Assembly: GCF_030272615.1 (NCBI RefSeq) | Contig: NC_081410.1 | Span: 286,873,957 to 286,937,956, forward strand | Length of the DNA: 64,000 nucleotides | Origin: Cryptomeria japonica | Taxonomy: Eukaryota > Streptophyta > Pinopsida > Cupressales > Cupressaceae | Reading direction: 5' to 3' | Shown here: positions 11,633 through 23,280 of the stretch, in pieces | How the letters are laid out: each line of letters opens with the position of its first letter | How positions within the stretch are numbered: the stretch's first letter is position 1 | Translations under genes and position numbers: made by a program | Notes under the pieces: generated by a model | The model's input: the letters and a program-made list of their open reading frames with translations, nothing else | The model's database searches: none | What the model was told of the DNA's origin: nothing

Positions 11633-12505
11633 CATACTGTTGATGTGTTTTTTATGCACATGCGAACACAGAATAAAATACCTAAAGGTACCTTATCCTC
11701 GAATAAAGCCTCCGAATGCTGAAGATGTCGCAAAAAGGATCAATCAGGATGACTTCAAGGTTCTTCGTTGTAGGATCTCTACGTGTGGATAAGCTCTCTG
11801 TGGTATGATGTGATTTGCTGGAATCACAAGGGGACTTACACTTGATGACTGAACTTCTGATTTGCTTTGAATATTGCTGGAACACAGTATTTTACTGCCT
11901 TAGATTTGAAAAAAAAAGGAAAAAAGATGAGGGCGAGGAAAGGATCTAATCCTAACACTAAGAATGTAAGAGCAATGAATGATCTTTGATGAAATTCTAA
12001 CTAAGTCTTGTCTTGACATCCCAGGACCATCTCCACAAGGTTAGTGCGATCTTCGAAGGAAAACTTTATGATGTTCAAATCATCACTGCAGGCATAGAAA
12101 CCATCAGGTTGATGCATATCAATGAAGAAGCGACAATTGAAGTTAAGCTTAAGCTGAATGATTCCAGTTGACTACACAAGGCAAGTCTGCAATCAACAAA
12201 CTGCTAGTAGTATGGATGTACGAATTTCACCATCAATCAAACACATTTCTTCCACTCATCTAATAACATGAAATCAAACATGAGAAGTATAGAGACCATG
12301 CAAATTGTCGAATCGACCCATAAATTTCACCATTTCTTCAATGAAGTTTTACAAGTCTTTTACAACAACATCTTGGCAATAATCTTTGCCTTCTCCCTCT
12401 ACTCTACTCTAATTACTAGACTAATTCGCTATTCTAACTACTCACTATTTGTCTTCTATTAACTTTCTAACTCTCTAACTGCCTTTACAAAATGAAGAGT
12501 CGGGG

Positions 12506-12514
12506 TTTATATAG
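12506..12514 (-). promoter_or_regulatory. TATA box of the A1 LTR
   Basis: CTATATAAA on the minus strand, followed by a conserved CGACTCTTCATTTTGTAA block. It aligns with the TATA regions of the A2 and A3 LTRs, which supports the minus orientation. Confidence 0.6.
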
Positions 12515-14064
12515 TGCCCTTAATACAATTCAATGGCTGAGATCAGTTTGAGATCAATGGCCAAGATTCAACAATGAAAACCCTAATTAGGGTTTGTTAC
12601 AACCATTACATAACATTTAATGCTCGACCAATGAAATAATTGTATTAATTGGACACATGTCTTCTCTGGAAAATTCGACCAATGAAATAATTGTATTAAT
12701 TGGACACATGTCTTCTCTGGAAAATTCGACCAATGGATAGCTGGGGTAGGTACATCGAAGTTTGTGCCACCTTCCATGAGTTAGGTACATTGAATCTGGA
12801 CATGCTGAGGTGGACCACACTGACTGGGATGCCACCTCACCTGACACTTGGTTGATGCTAATTTGATGTTGCTGAGAAGCTAGCTTAATTAACTCTTCTG
12901 AAACTATCTGCTTCTTCAACGAACCCTTGCTCTAACTCCTTTTGTCTTTGATGTGCAGGATGATTGCTATACCTCACCTTGGAATGCTGGATTGGAGAAG
13001 TCGCCCTTGATGACGTTAGTCCAAAGAAGGCCATCCTTGTCGATGCTAGGCTTGGAGGAGGTCGCCCTTATCCTTGCTTGATCTTCTTGGAGGAGACCGC
13101 CTTTGATCTGGCTTGATTTTCCAACTCCGGGATCTCCATTTGATGCTTACACAAAATATTAAAGTTAGTAATATATCTTGAAGTCTAGAAATTAAACTTA
13201 GAAAGAAGATTTAAGATTTTAATTAGGAAACTTCATGATAAATCTTGAGTTATCATTTCCTAATTAACCCTGCAATACTTAGATTTTCCAAAACAAATGT
13301 CCAAAAATCAAACCTTGAACAAGAGCGTTAAGATGATTTTGCCATACCTCCTCTTGAGTATTAAACTCTAAGAAATGATGCAAAAAAAATAGATTTTACT
13401 AGGCAAAATGTAGATCAAAGCCTTCTCTTGGATAAAATGCGCCTCCTTTAGCTTGGAAAAGAACTCCACCTTCCACTAGCTTTTTCAAGATCTGGAAATT
13501 CGCCTTCAAATGTTTTCAAAAAATCTGGAAATTATCCTCCAAACTAGCAAGAAATTTGCCTCTCCAATAGCCTTCAAGATGAATTTCGCCCTCCTTAGTC
13601 TCCACACTTAGTAGAAATTCGCTCCACTCCAGCTAGATTTCGCACCTTCAATTAGCTCTCCAAATTCGCACTTGAAAGGATGATTGAATGATTTGAATTG
13701 TGAAAAAACACCTCCAATATATAGAGCGCTCACCCCTTTGCTCCCTCTAGGCCGACTTGGCAAAAAGAGGTTAAAAATAAATAAATTTCCAAAAAAAAGG
13801 GGGGCCGACTTGGCAAAAAAAGTGAAAATAAGGCCTTGTGCGCTCCACATTTAATTTTAATTTAATAAAAATTAATTTTAAATGCCTTCACAATAAAAGT
13901 TTGATTTTTTAAGGCCTAAAATCAATTTATTAAATGCCAAAATGTCTTTATCTAATGCCAATTTAATTTTAATTTTTTCAAATGCCCCAAAGTTAGCAAA
14001 TTTTGGTGAATTTCAAGGAATGTCAACGTTCAATTAATGCAAAAAATGAAGGATATCATCAATT

Positions 14065-15690
14065 TCGCCCTGGACCCTTGGTGAAGGCCAGGAGCGATTT
14101 TTCAATCTAGACCTTGCATACCTCCTTTTTTTTCGTCCAAAACTTCATCAAGACATTCCAACTAGACCCTCTCACTGACTTGCAAACTTAGCTTCATCAA
14201 ATTTTGGAGCAAAGGTGTGATTTTGAGGTTTTTCGCCCTAGACCCTCAGCAAGGGTCAGGAGCAATTTTTTTGTTTTGTGACCAAAATCATCAACTTTCA
14301 AAGGCGAAATAATATTCATCATGCTTTAGGGGGTCTCTTCGCCTTATCTTCTTCTTGCCTTAGCACAATTTTGAGGAAAAGTTGTAGTTTTTGCAAAAAT
14401 CGCTCTGGGCCTTCAGTGAGGGTCAGGAGCGATTTTGCAAGTCCAAGCTTGTCTACGCCTTGTTGTTTCTCCAAATTATCTTCAACGGGTAGAACACACC
14501 CTCTTTCATTTATTTCAATCACAAAACTTATTTTGTCCTTGCAAGAAAATTGTGTTTTTGAGAATCTAGCTCCGGACCTTCAAGGAGGGTCAGGAGTGCT
14601 TTTGCAAATTTAAACAATTTTCTCTCACCTTTCCCTTTGAACTCACCTTGATAGGGAAGAACTTTCCTTGTTTCACGCTATGAAAATATCTTCATGTCCA
14701 ACAAGTGATAAAATAATGTATCCTTCAAGAAAATCGCTCTGGACCTTCAGTGAGGGTCAGGAGCACCTTTTGTTTTTTGGGTTGATTTCCTCCTTTGTTG
14801 ACCACTCAAATTATATTCAACAGATAGAATCATAAAACCTTGATCTCTTCCAATCATAAAATCACTTTGATCCTACAAGAACAGTGCAAATTTGAAAATC
14901 AAGCTCCGGACCTTCAGTGAGGGTCAGGAGCGCCTTTTGCCATCATGATCAAATTGTTTCACTTTTCATCTCGAAATTCCTTGGCTAAGGAAGATGTTAT
15001 CTTGTTTCATGCTATGAATAAATTCTCATGTCCAAAAAAGGTCACAAGATGGTGCATATAAAGAAAATCGCTCTGGTCCTTCAGTGAGGGTCCGGAGCGA
15101 TTTTTGTCTTTGTTGCCCAAAATTCACCATTTTTCAAACTTTCAAACTTTCAAATGCATCCAGTAACGTCCAATCTTCTGTCCAGGAAACCCTGCACAAA
15201 ACAAGTTAGCCAAAATTAGCGAGAAATAAACTTGAACCACATTTTCGCCCTGGACCTTCAGCAAGGGTCAGGAGCGAAATTTACAATCTAGGCTAAATTG
15301 CTCAATCTTTAAGTTTCAAATCACTTCACAGGGCAAGGTAAGATCATTTTCAAGGCCAGGAACAAGGTTTCAAATTCAAGCGTGTTGGCATATGATGTCT
15401 ACAATGAATTTCGCTCTGGACCCTCAGAGAGGGTCAGGAGCGAAATTTCTAATCTTGGCCAAAATTCATCATTTTCTTCAAGGTGTTCAATCAATTCCAA
15501 AGTCCAAACAAAATGCCTTGCAAATCAAAATTTGGTCGAATAAGACCAAGAATGAGTCCTAGGTTGATTTTCGCCTTGGTCCCTCTGGAAGGGTCAGGGG
15601 CGAGATTCGCTTTGGACCTCCTGAGAGGGTCAAGAGCGAAATCCGCTTTGGACCTCCTGAGAGGGTCAGGAGCGAAATTTGACTTTTTGA
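14065..15690. repeat. array of about 12 hairpin motifs in the A1 LTR
   Basis: Motifs of the form TCGCTCTGGACC, short loop, GGGTCAGGAGCGA recur near 14065, 14240, 14396, 14569, 14730, 14900, 15066, 15243, 15408, 15569, 15606 and 15648. Each can fold as an imperfect hairpin. The first ten are spaced about 155-177 bp apart and the last three are close together. The loop differs from A2 (TTCAGTGA or TCAGA rather than TTTGG) while the stems keep pairing. Confidence 0.8.
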
Positions 15691-17079
15691 ACTCTCCGTC
15701 AGGATAATTTTATGGAATATAACATTTAAGTATAAGTGAATATTCCATATATACTTTCAGGATGTTTGAGAGTGGTTTCAGACCTCCAGGAGTTATATTG
15801 CAAAATATAGTTTTTTTGAGGTTTTTCAGTTTCCAGACTTAGTCAAATTTCAGGATTAGAACATTCCAGACTTAGCCAATTTTCAGGATCAGGACTTTCA
15901 GACTTAGCCAAATTTCAAGATCAGGACATCACTCAAGCCGGACTTGCTATCCATGTGAACCCCTTGGCGACACTCAAAATGCAAAGGCCAACTAACAAAA
16001 CCCTAAAGGACCTAGAAAACAAAGCCTAAAAAGCAAAAAGCAGGGGTCCCGATTTGCAATGGGGCGATGTGTGAAATGGTCACAACATCTAGCGCCACAT
16101 TGAATAAATGTTCCTGAAACATTTCAGAGATAAAGACTCAATCGACACCTAGAACCTCCGGAAAATTCAACCTAGCTCATCAAGAGATTAGAAAATGTAC
16201 TCAAAGTAGAAGGAGAATCTTTAACCAGATCTAGACACTTAGTCTTTGATTACCCAGGTGTGTGCAAGTGTATTCATTCCTCTCGACAAGACAATTATAA
16301 CCTTCAGGTTCCCCTGTGATCGGCTACGTAGTTTATCTGAACCTCAAAAGCATCCTGGATAGAGCCCCGCTGCCAGTCAGACGTCTATAGTCCCAACGAG
16401 GTTATCGCCGCAAGCTCACAAACATTGCTCCATTGCCAGCCGAGCGTCTATAGCCCCGATGGAGTTACTCGTATGTTCCCTTTAGCCAATTTTGATATTT
16501 TATTTCATTTCATTTTTCTTTTTTTTCTTTTTTCTCTTTCATTTTCCCATTTTTTCCTTTTGATATTGCTTTTTCGCTCCGTCAATTCCTTTGGCTCGTA
16601 AGCAGTGAAGCTTACTAGGGTTTGAGGATTGCAGTGGCGCTAAAGTCAGATTTTAGATTTTTCACCAATCATAGCTTTGCCTGAAAACCATAATGACTCG
16701 GAGTCTATTAATGTGTGAAGATATAGTAATCAACAGATGTCAGCATCAAGACACAGAAAATGATTCCCTTCCAAGTCAAATACAGGTCCTGATCAGATGA
16801 TAAAGCTGGAGAGGAACAACCTCGGATTCTAAGCACTTCATGAATAGATATCTAAGAAATGAGTCTAACATAAGATCCAGGATATTGCCAATGTGTGAGT
16901 AACAACACAAATGCCTTTCTCACAAGATGGAGGCTCCCACTCAAGACACCTAAACTAAAGCAAACGACCAACAGACCGACCCAAAGCAAACTAAGCTAAA
17001 ACGCACACCAAAAGCAAACTACCTAAAGAAAGCAAACAACTAAACTACCTGAGCCACACTAGATCATGAGTCAAATGAC

Positions 17080-18816
17080 TCAAGGCAAATTAAGAACAAG
17101 GCTCAAAAGACCCCTAACTAAAGACACGAAAAGAAAACCTACTCTAAACCTATATACAAGACTCCCAGACTCGACACGACTCAAAGAAGCAAAATATGTA
17201 CATGACTTCACATGATTTCTTAGGTTGTGCAACAAGAGCATGGCAAACGTGATGGTTCTCAGTTGAGCAAATTCATCCTTAAATACAGAAAAGCAAACTC
17301 TCACCATGCAAATCTCATACTCAAGTAGATTTTCACTCAAAATGATCAACTGAGGTAATTCGTTAGGACCATGATCAATCCAGATGCAAGTTGTTTTCCC
17401 AAAATCCCCATAATCAAAATCATAATAATTTTCAAGGCTAGGATTAAGGAAAGAAGCAACCTGGCGTATTTCAGGCTCAGACGGAACTGTATTATCGGAA
17501 GCGAGGTCACCAGCTGCTTCAGGAGGTCGCCATTGATGATGAATCATTCCACGAGCATTTGTAGTATGTTGATCTTGCTTTGGAAAGTCCTCTTGAAACA
17601 AGCTCAGCGCCCCTTTGAATAGCTCAAGATTCTCTATTTTCACTGAGGTATCTTGCATAAACCAGGCATCTTCATGAAATTTTGTTAGCATATCTTCAAA
17701 AATGAGAGTCTCCTTGATGGATCGAGCTTCAAACATAATCTCTGGTGGCATTTCTTCCTCAAGCATAGTCTCAGGAGGTCGGAGTTGATGATGGATCATA
17801 TCACTCACAGTAACTTGCTTATCTTGAAAAAAATTTGGCAGTGATTCCATTTGTACTTCTACAAGATCTTTCAATGCTTCCTCAAATAGCATAATGGTGA
17901 CGAAATCTTCAAGCGCTCCTTTGAATTGTTCTTCATATCTAGGCTCACTTAACATGTCAACTTGTATCTCTTTGTTCAACATCGCAACTTAATTGTCTTC
18001 TTCAATGAGGCCATTTGAAAACTCCTGCAATTCCATCTCAAGGATCTCCCTTTGTAACATAAACGAGAATTCTTCAAGGAATGAGTAATCTTCTCCTTTA
18101 ATCGCTTGTTCAACTCCTGGATCTTCCTTTATCATTGCTTGAGTATTCTCAACTGATTCTCCAACTTTTGTTTCATGGTATTCCTTTTCAGGTGTAAGGC
18201 ATGGCAAGCTATCTATACATCGATCATCAGGTGTATCTGTATCGTCAACCTGCAACTGGTCCTTCTCACAACCAGATGTTGGAGCAATGTCCTTTTCATA
18301 GGTTCTTCTGAATTCAGCTGCGAGATGTGCACCCCAAGATCTGTTCATGATGCATTCTTCCTCGGACAAAGTTGGCATTCCAAACTGGTTTCTGACTTGA
18401 TTGATAGCCATTTCACATACTGAGCAAGTAAATTCAGAGTGAGGTGAGTTGTGAATTCTACACCATAATGGTAACAATATGTTCTCTAAACGCATTTCAC
18501 CATTCAAAATGAGCTGACTCTCGATCATCCACATGAAGCTTAGAAGAGGATCCTTGCTTTCCGGGACACTGAAGCTACCTTCTTCTGTTTCTGGCCTGGG
18601 GACATCCCAAAAGAAGATTTTTCCTTGTGCTGCCGATTCCATCCTTGATAAGTACTTCAAGCAATGCATTTCATCATGCTCCTCTGTCTCGTGGACTCGA
18701 CACTGCCCTGGCCTTGCAAACTCGAACAATCTGCGTGGATAAAGCTGTGTATCTAATCTCCACCAAAGTTCAGGAAAATCAACTTGTTGCTCCTCGTGAA
18801 ACTGTTGTTGCTCCAT
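17080..18816 (-). pseudogene. element A1 internal ORF, uncharacterised, one stop
   Basis: A minus-strand frame starts at the ATG at 18816 (MEQQQFHEEQQVDF) and runs about 578 codons to 17080, broken only by an in-frame TAA at 17989-17991. Near residue 125 it has a Cys-x2-His...Cys-x2-Cys cluster (WCRIHNSPHSEFTCSVC), possibly zinc-binding. The C-terminal half is rich in Glu/Asp and repeats MIHHQ-RPPE twice. No polymerase, protease or integrase motif exists. It is the sole ORF between LTR and primer site, so the element is non-autonomous. A Gag-like role is a guess from position and the Cys/His cluster. Confidence 0.65.
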
Positions 18817-19036
18817 TGAGAAATCTTACTTTTTTGATTTTTTTGATTTTTCACTTTTTTTGGATTTTTTGGTTTTTTCTCTTTTTTTGGATTTTCTGGA
18901 ATAAGAGAGATCTTGAATATCTCAGACTCAACTTGAACGTTCAACTGGTTCCAACTTGCTTCCTTCTTTCATAAGTCCAACTGACGACCCAACGATCACC
19001 TTCCTTCTTTGTATCACTTCCGTCGAGTGTTTCACA

Positions 19037-19073
19037 AGGTCGGAGGTTCAAGCCCCCCTCCTAGCACCAATTC
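19037..19073 (-). other. primer binding site with extended tRNA-Asn complementarity
   Basis: On the minus strand, after GAAT of the LTR junction, the sequence reads TGGTGCTAGGAGGGGGGC and then TTGAACCTCCGACCTTGTG. This pairs with plant tRNA-Asn(GTT) from its CCA end through the T-arm and variable loop to the anticodon stem, at about 32 of 37 positions as I recall that tRNA, with the last 17 perfect. Typical primer sites stop at about 18 nt. Confidence 0.8.
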
Positions 19074-19924
19074 TATTGATGTGTTTTTTACGCACATGCG
19101 AACACAGAATAAAATACCTAAAGGTACCTTATCCTCTCTTGAATAAAGCCTCCGAATGCTGAAGATGTCGCAAAAAGGATCAATCGGGATGACTTCAAGG
19201 TTCTTCGTTGTAGGATCTCTACGTGTGGATAAGCTCTTTGTGGTATGATGTGATTTGTTGTTCAAACACATGTCGCGGTCATGCCCTCCTTCTAGCGCCA
19301 ATTCTGTTGATGTGTTTTAGAAAAGGCATTCCACTGATCTTCCTTGGATTCAAGAGTTCGCATTCGCCCACCTTTCTTCTGCTTTAATTCTGTCAAGCGT
19401 GGAGGAGGGTAAAAAGCTCTTGAGATTACTCCTTGCAAATATAAATTGATAAAAATTAGAAGTCCAACTGTTCAAGCCCTCCTCCAGTCTAGCATCAACA
19501 GAATTGGCGCTAGAAGGAGGGCTTGAACAGTTGGACTTCAAAATTTTATCAATTTATTTTTGCAAGGAGTAATCTCAAGAGCTTTTTACCCTCCTCCACG
19601 CTCAACAGAATTAAAGCAAAAGAAAGGTGAGCGAATGCGAACTCTTGAATCCAAGGAAGATCAGTGGAAGGCCTTTTCTAAAACACATCAACAGAATTAG
19701 CGCTAGAAGGAGGGCATGACCGCGACATGTGTTTGAACAACAAATCACATCATACCACAAAGAGCTTATCCACACGTAGAGATCCTACAACGAATAACCT
19801 TGAAGTCATCCCGATTGATCCTTTTTGCGACATCTTCAGCATTCGGAGGCTTTATTCAAGAGAGGATAAGGTACCTTTAGGTATTTTATTCTATGTTCGC
19901 ATGTGCGTAAAAAACACATCAACA
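19074..19924. repeat. 410-bp-arm palindrome at the right end of A1
   Basis: The left arm (19074-19483) and right arm (19515-19924) are reverse complements at roughly 97%, around a 31-bp spacer. Each arm contains about 185 bp of LTR U5 end, a junction TTGTTCAAACACATG, a second tRNA-Asn primer-site copy beside an LTR end (CCTTCTAGCGCCAATTC then TGTTGATGTG), and about 190 bp ending in GTTCAAGCCCTCCT. The spacer carries another LTR-end plus primer-site junction (ATCAACAGAATTGGCGC). It reads as LTR-end/primer-site modules joined and then folded back. Confidence 0.88.
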
Positions 19925-19929
19925 CATAC

Positions 19930-20796
19930 CAAAGACCAAAAACCAACGGATGAGCACGAACAATCAATGAAAGCTAGGGAAGCTAGGGTTTGATAGTAGA
20001 GGTTGTAGGTAGCTCAAGTGCATGACATTCACAATCAAATGACACATAGAACAAGGCATTCAACCATTAAAACCCATCATTCCAAGCACATTACAACGTC
20101 ACCAATGCATTCTAAGTGAAGTAAATGAGTGGTGTTGGGTTCAAGGCCCGAGGTGATAGGATGTCACCGCCATCAAGAGTCAGCGATAGGGATTTCTTCC
20201 TTCATCATGACACAACTCGAAATGATGAGACCAACAACATGAAGAGGAAGACACCGAGGATTGGGTTTGATGCATACAACATAACAACATGAAGAGGAAG
20301 ATGCCGAGGATTCGTGTTACATCCCTCTTTCTTGACTTTAGAATAATGCTTATTATGTTTTTGTGATTAGTTAATCTATGATATTGTTTTTGCTTTCACT
20401 ATGATTGAAAGATTCTTATTGATTGGAAATTGAATGATGACGTTATTTTGCTATCGATATTTTATGAGATTCGTGAATATGATTAAAATATGACTAACTG
20501 GTTTTTCATGCAACCAAGTGCATGCAGGATACGCGACACCTCGGGAGGGAGGGAGAGTATCATCAAGGAGAGGATTGCAGTCGTTGGAAAAGATCAATCC
20601 CCATTGAACCCTGAGTCAAGAGATAAGTTGTGTTTCCTAGTTGGTCGCCACCTTGGTTGAGGAATGTTCGTCATGTCCCTTTTGTCAATTGTTGGTCAGT
20701 GTTTACCTTGATATCTTGAGTGATTGCTTGAATGGTTATTGTATCTTGTTATGAAAAATTGTTCCCGCTCTATTAAGTTATTCATGAATTATTTAT

Positions 20797-20827
<31 letters not shown>

Positions 20828-21014
20828 AGTTCCTTTCCGTTGAATGCTTTATTATTAATAAATACATCTCAATCTATATACATATCTACATATATGCATA
20901 GAATGATGCACATATATAAACATGCATATGTGAGACGTAATTATTTTGCCTCGCTTTCTTGCGTATAATTCTAACTTAATGAAACACTGACTAGTAAGTT
21001 GGGGGGGTAATAAT
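19930..21014. other. spacer between elements A1 and C
   Basis: Contains a short duplication (ACAACATGAAGAGGAAGA twice near 20240 and 20290) and an (AC)n(AT)n microsatellite at 20796-20827. No coding frame or RNA gene was recognised. Confidence 0.45.
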
Positions 21015-21019
21015 GTAAT

Positions 21020-21657
21020 TGTTGTTACAAAAGTTTGGACCCTTGTTGACCTATCAACTCAGCAACCTTGTGAAACATGGAAACAACCCTGAAGTGTGGG
21101 ACCTTGCGCAATGGGGTTGAATCTTCGGAGAAGGCCGACTTCCTTCTCAATCCAAGTGTAGGTGTTAAACCAACTCAACACTCCAAATTCTACTTCTAAA
21201 CATATCGTAACAACTTGCAAAGGAAAAGGGAAGAAGGAAATGCTAAACGAAAGGAGATGATGCACCAAGATAAGAGGTGTTTCTCTCCACACCCAATAAT
21301 GACACAAAGAACCAATTGAAACGTCCAGGAGATGCACAAACATTAGTTGCATGGATGACCCCGAATGCATGTATGGAGGTTAGAATTTGCTAAATGTGAA
21401 AGGGGAGAATATTTCCCACAAATCACACTTAGAAACAACTTAACACAACATATATGTGACAGAAGAGCCACAAAACATACACCTATGATGAAGGTAAGGA
21501 AACATACACAACATGCATAAGTTGAAGGAAGGCAAGAATGATAATTTCAATTCATTCAAAGGCCAATGGCCAAACTTATGGTTGCAGAAATGCAAGAAAA
21601 TATACAAGTCTTCAAGAGAAGTGAAAGAGCAAAGACTAACTCAAGCAGGCAAGGAAA
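21020..21657 (-). repeat. first piece of the 3' LTR of element C (C1)
   Basis: Begins TGTTGTTACAAAAGTTTG and matches 44854-45475 closely (ATGGAAACAACCC, TGACACAAAGAA and others). It is interrupted at 21657 by solo LTR A2. Resumption at 26660 and again at 33261 is shown by the uninterrupted C2 copy. Confidence 0.85.
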
Positions 21658-22539
21658 TGTTGATGTGTATTTTGTACACGACCAAACACAGAATAAAATA
21701 TCTAAAGGTACCTTATCCTCTCTTGAGTAAAGTTTCCCGACTGCTGAAGATCTCGCCGAAGGATCAGTCGAAGCAACTCCAAGGTTCTTGTATGTAGGTT
21801 CTCTACTCGTGGATAAGCTCTTTGTGGTATGATCTGATTTTGCTGGAATCACAAGGGGACTTACACTCGATGACCTGAATGTCTGATTTGCTGGAATCAC
21901 AAGATTTCATTGGCCTAGATTTTGAAAAAAAAGGAAAAAGGATGAGGGCAAGGGAAGGATCTAATTCTGATACTAAGAATGTAGGAGCAATGAATGACCT
22001 TTGATGAAATTCTAACTAAGTCTTGTCTTGACATCCCAGGACCATCTCCACAAGGTTAGTGCGATCTTCGGAGGAAAGCTTTATGATGTTCAGATCATCG
22101 CTACAGGCATAGACACCATCAGGCGGATGCATATCAATGAAGAAGCGACAATTGAAGTTAAGCTTAAGCTAAATGATTCCAATTGACTACACAAGGCAAG
22201 TCTGCAATCAACAAACTGCCAGTAGTATGGATATACAAATTTCACCATCAATCAAAACACATCTCTTCCACTCATCTAATAACATGAAATCAAATATGAG
22301 AAGTATAGAGACCATGCAAATTGTTGAATCGACTCATAGATTTCACCATTTTTTCAATAAAGTTTACAAGTCTTTTACAACAACATCTTGGCAACAATCT
22401 TTGCCTTCTCTTTCTATTCTACTCTAACTGCTATTCTATTTGCTATTAATCATTAGCTATTCTAACCTCTATGAACTAACTATTAACCTTCTAGCTATTA
22501 ATGACTAACTATTAGCCTTTACAAATGAGGAGCCAGGGC

Positions 22540-22547
22540 TTATATAG
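22540..22547 (-). promoter_or_regulatory. TATA box of the A2 LTR
   Basis: CTATATAAGCCCTGGCTCC on the minus strand, aligned with A1 and A3. Confidence 0.6.
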
Positions 22548-22968
22548 CACCCTCAATACAATTCAATGGCTCCGATCAATTGAGATCAATGGCCGAGATT
22601 TTACAATGAAAACCCTAATTAGGGTTTGTTACAACAACTCGATCCTGGCCAATGAAATAATTGCATTATTTCATTACGTCTTCTTTGGAATATTCGACCA
22701 ATGGAGAACCGGGGTAGGTACATTGAAGTTTGTGCCATCTCCCATGAGTCAGGTACATTAAATCTAGACACACTGAGGTGGACCAATCCAACTGGAGGAG
22801 TGATGACTGGGATGCCACCTTGTCTGACACTTGTAACTTGGTAGATATTCAATTTGATGTTGCTGAGAAGCTAGCTTTAATTAACTCTTCTAAAACTGTC
22901 TGCTTCTTCAACGAACCCTTGCTTTAACTTCCTTCGTCTTCGATGTGCAGGATGGATGGTGTACCTTT

Positions 22969-23130
22969 CCTTCGAATGCTGGACTGGAAGAGGTCGTCCC
23001 TGATGATGCTGGACCGAAGAAGGCCGTCCTTGATGATGCTGGGCTGGAGAAGTTCGTCCTTGTTGATGCTGAATTGGAGGAGGTCGTCCTTGATGATGTT
23101 GGACTGCAGGAGGTCATCCTTGATGATGTC
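22969..23130. repeat. 30-bp minisatellite in the A2 LTR
   Basis: About five units of the form GATGATGCTGGACTGGAGGA then GGTCGTCCTT follow each other. Because the unit is a multiple of three, several reading frames on both strands are open by repetition alone. A shorter, more diverged version lies in A1 at about 12990-13110. These frames are not genes. Confidence 0.8.
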
Positions 23131-23280
23131 TGCTCTTCTTTCATCTACAAAACAAATCAAGAGATGATTAAGGACACATAATAAATTCATTTCAACATAG
23201 CATTTCCTACCTTAAATCATCAACAAGAAGATATCAAAATGAAGTTTGCTTAAGATTCTTTCCAAGGACAGGCTCCATAA

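Larger units (their letters stand above)
11638..16087 (-). repeat. 4.45-kb family-A LTR (3' LTR of A1)
   Basis: In sense (minus) direction it begins TGTTGTGACC, soon has the palindrome CCCC(A/G)TTGCAAAT with a mutated partner, and ends CACATCAACA. It contains a hairpin array at 14065-15690, the conserved phrase CCCTAATTAGGGTTT near 12585 and a minus-strand TATA box at 12506-12514. It is clearly homologous end to end with 21658-26654. Confidence 0.9.
11638..19924 (-). mobile_element. element A1: LTR retrotransposon with inverted ends
   Basis: A perfect TSD, CATAC, lies at 11633-11637 and 19925-19929. The left end is a full 4.45-kb LTR in minus orientation, starting TGTTGATGTG. Then come an internal region with one long ORF and a tRNA-Asn primer site at 19037-19073. 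At the right, where a second direct LTR should follow, there is instead a palindrome (19074-19924) whose outer end, CACATCAACA, is the inverted copy of the left end. Both integrated termini are therefore U5 ends. This is best read as an aberrant reverse-transcription product that was nevertheless integrated with a normal TSD. Confidence 0.88.

Noticed and set aside
13608-13850. 80-codon minus-strand ORF in the A1 LTR
   Set aside because: Lies in the LTR core between arrays; not present as an open frame in the A2 LTR.
22908-23190. Overlapping long open frames on both strands (repetitive Ser/Thr-rich or Leu/Asp-rich peptides)
   Set aside because: They are produced by a 30-bp minisatellite whose unit is a multiple of three; several frames are open at once and the DNA is LTR core.
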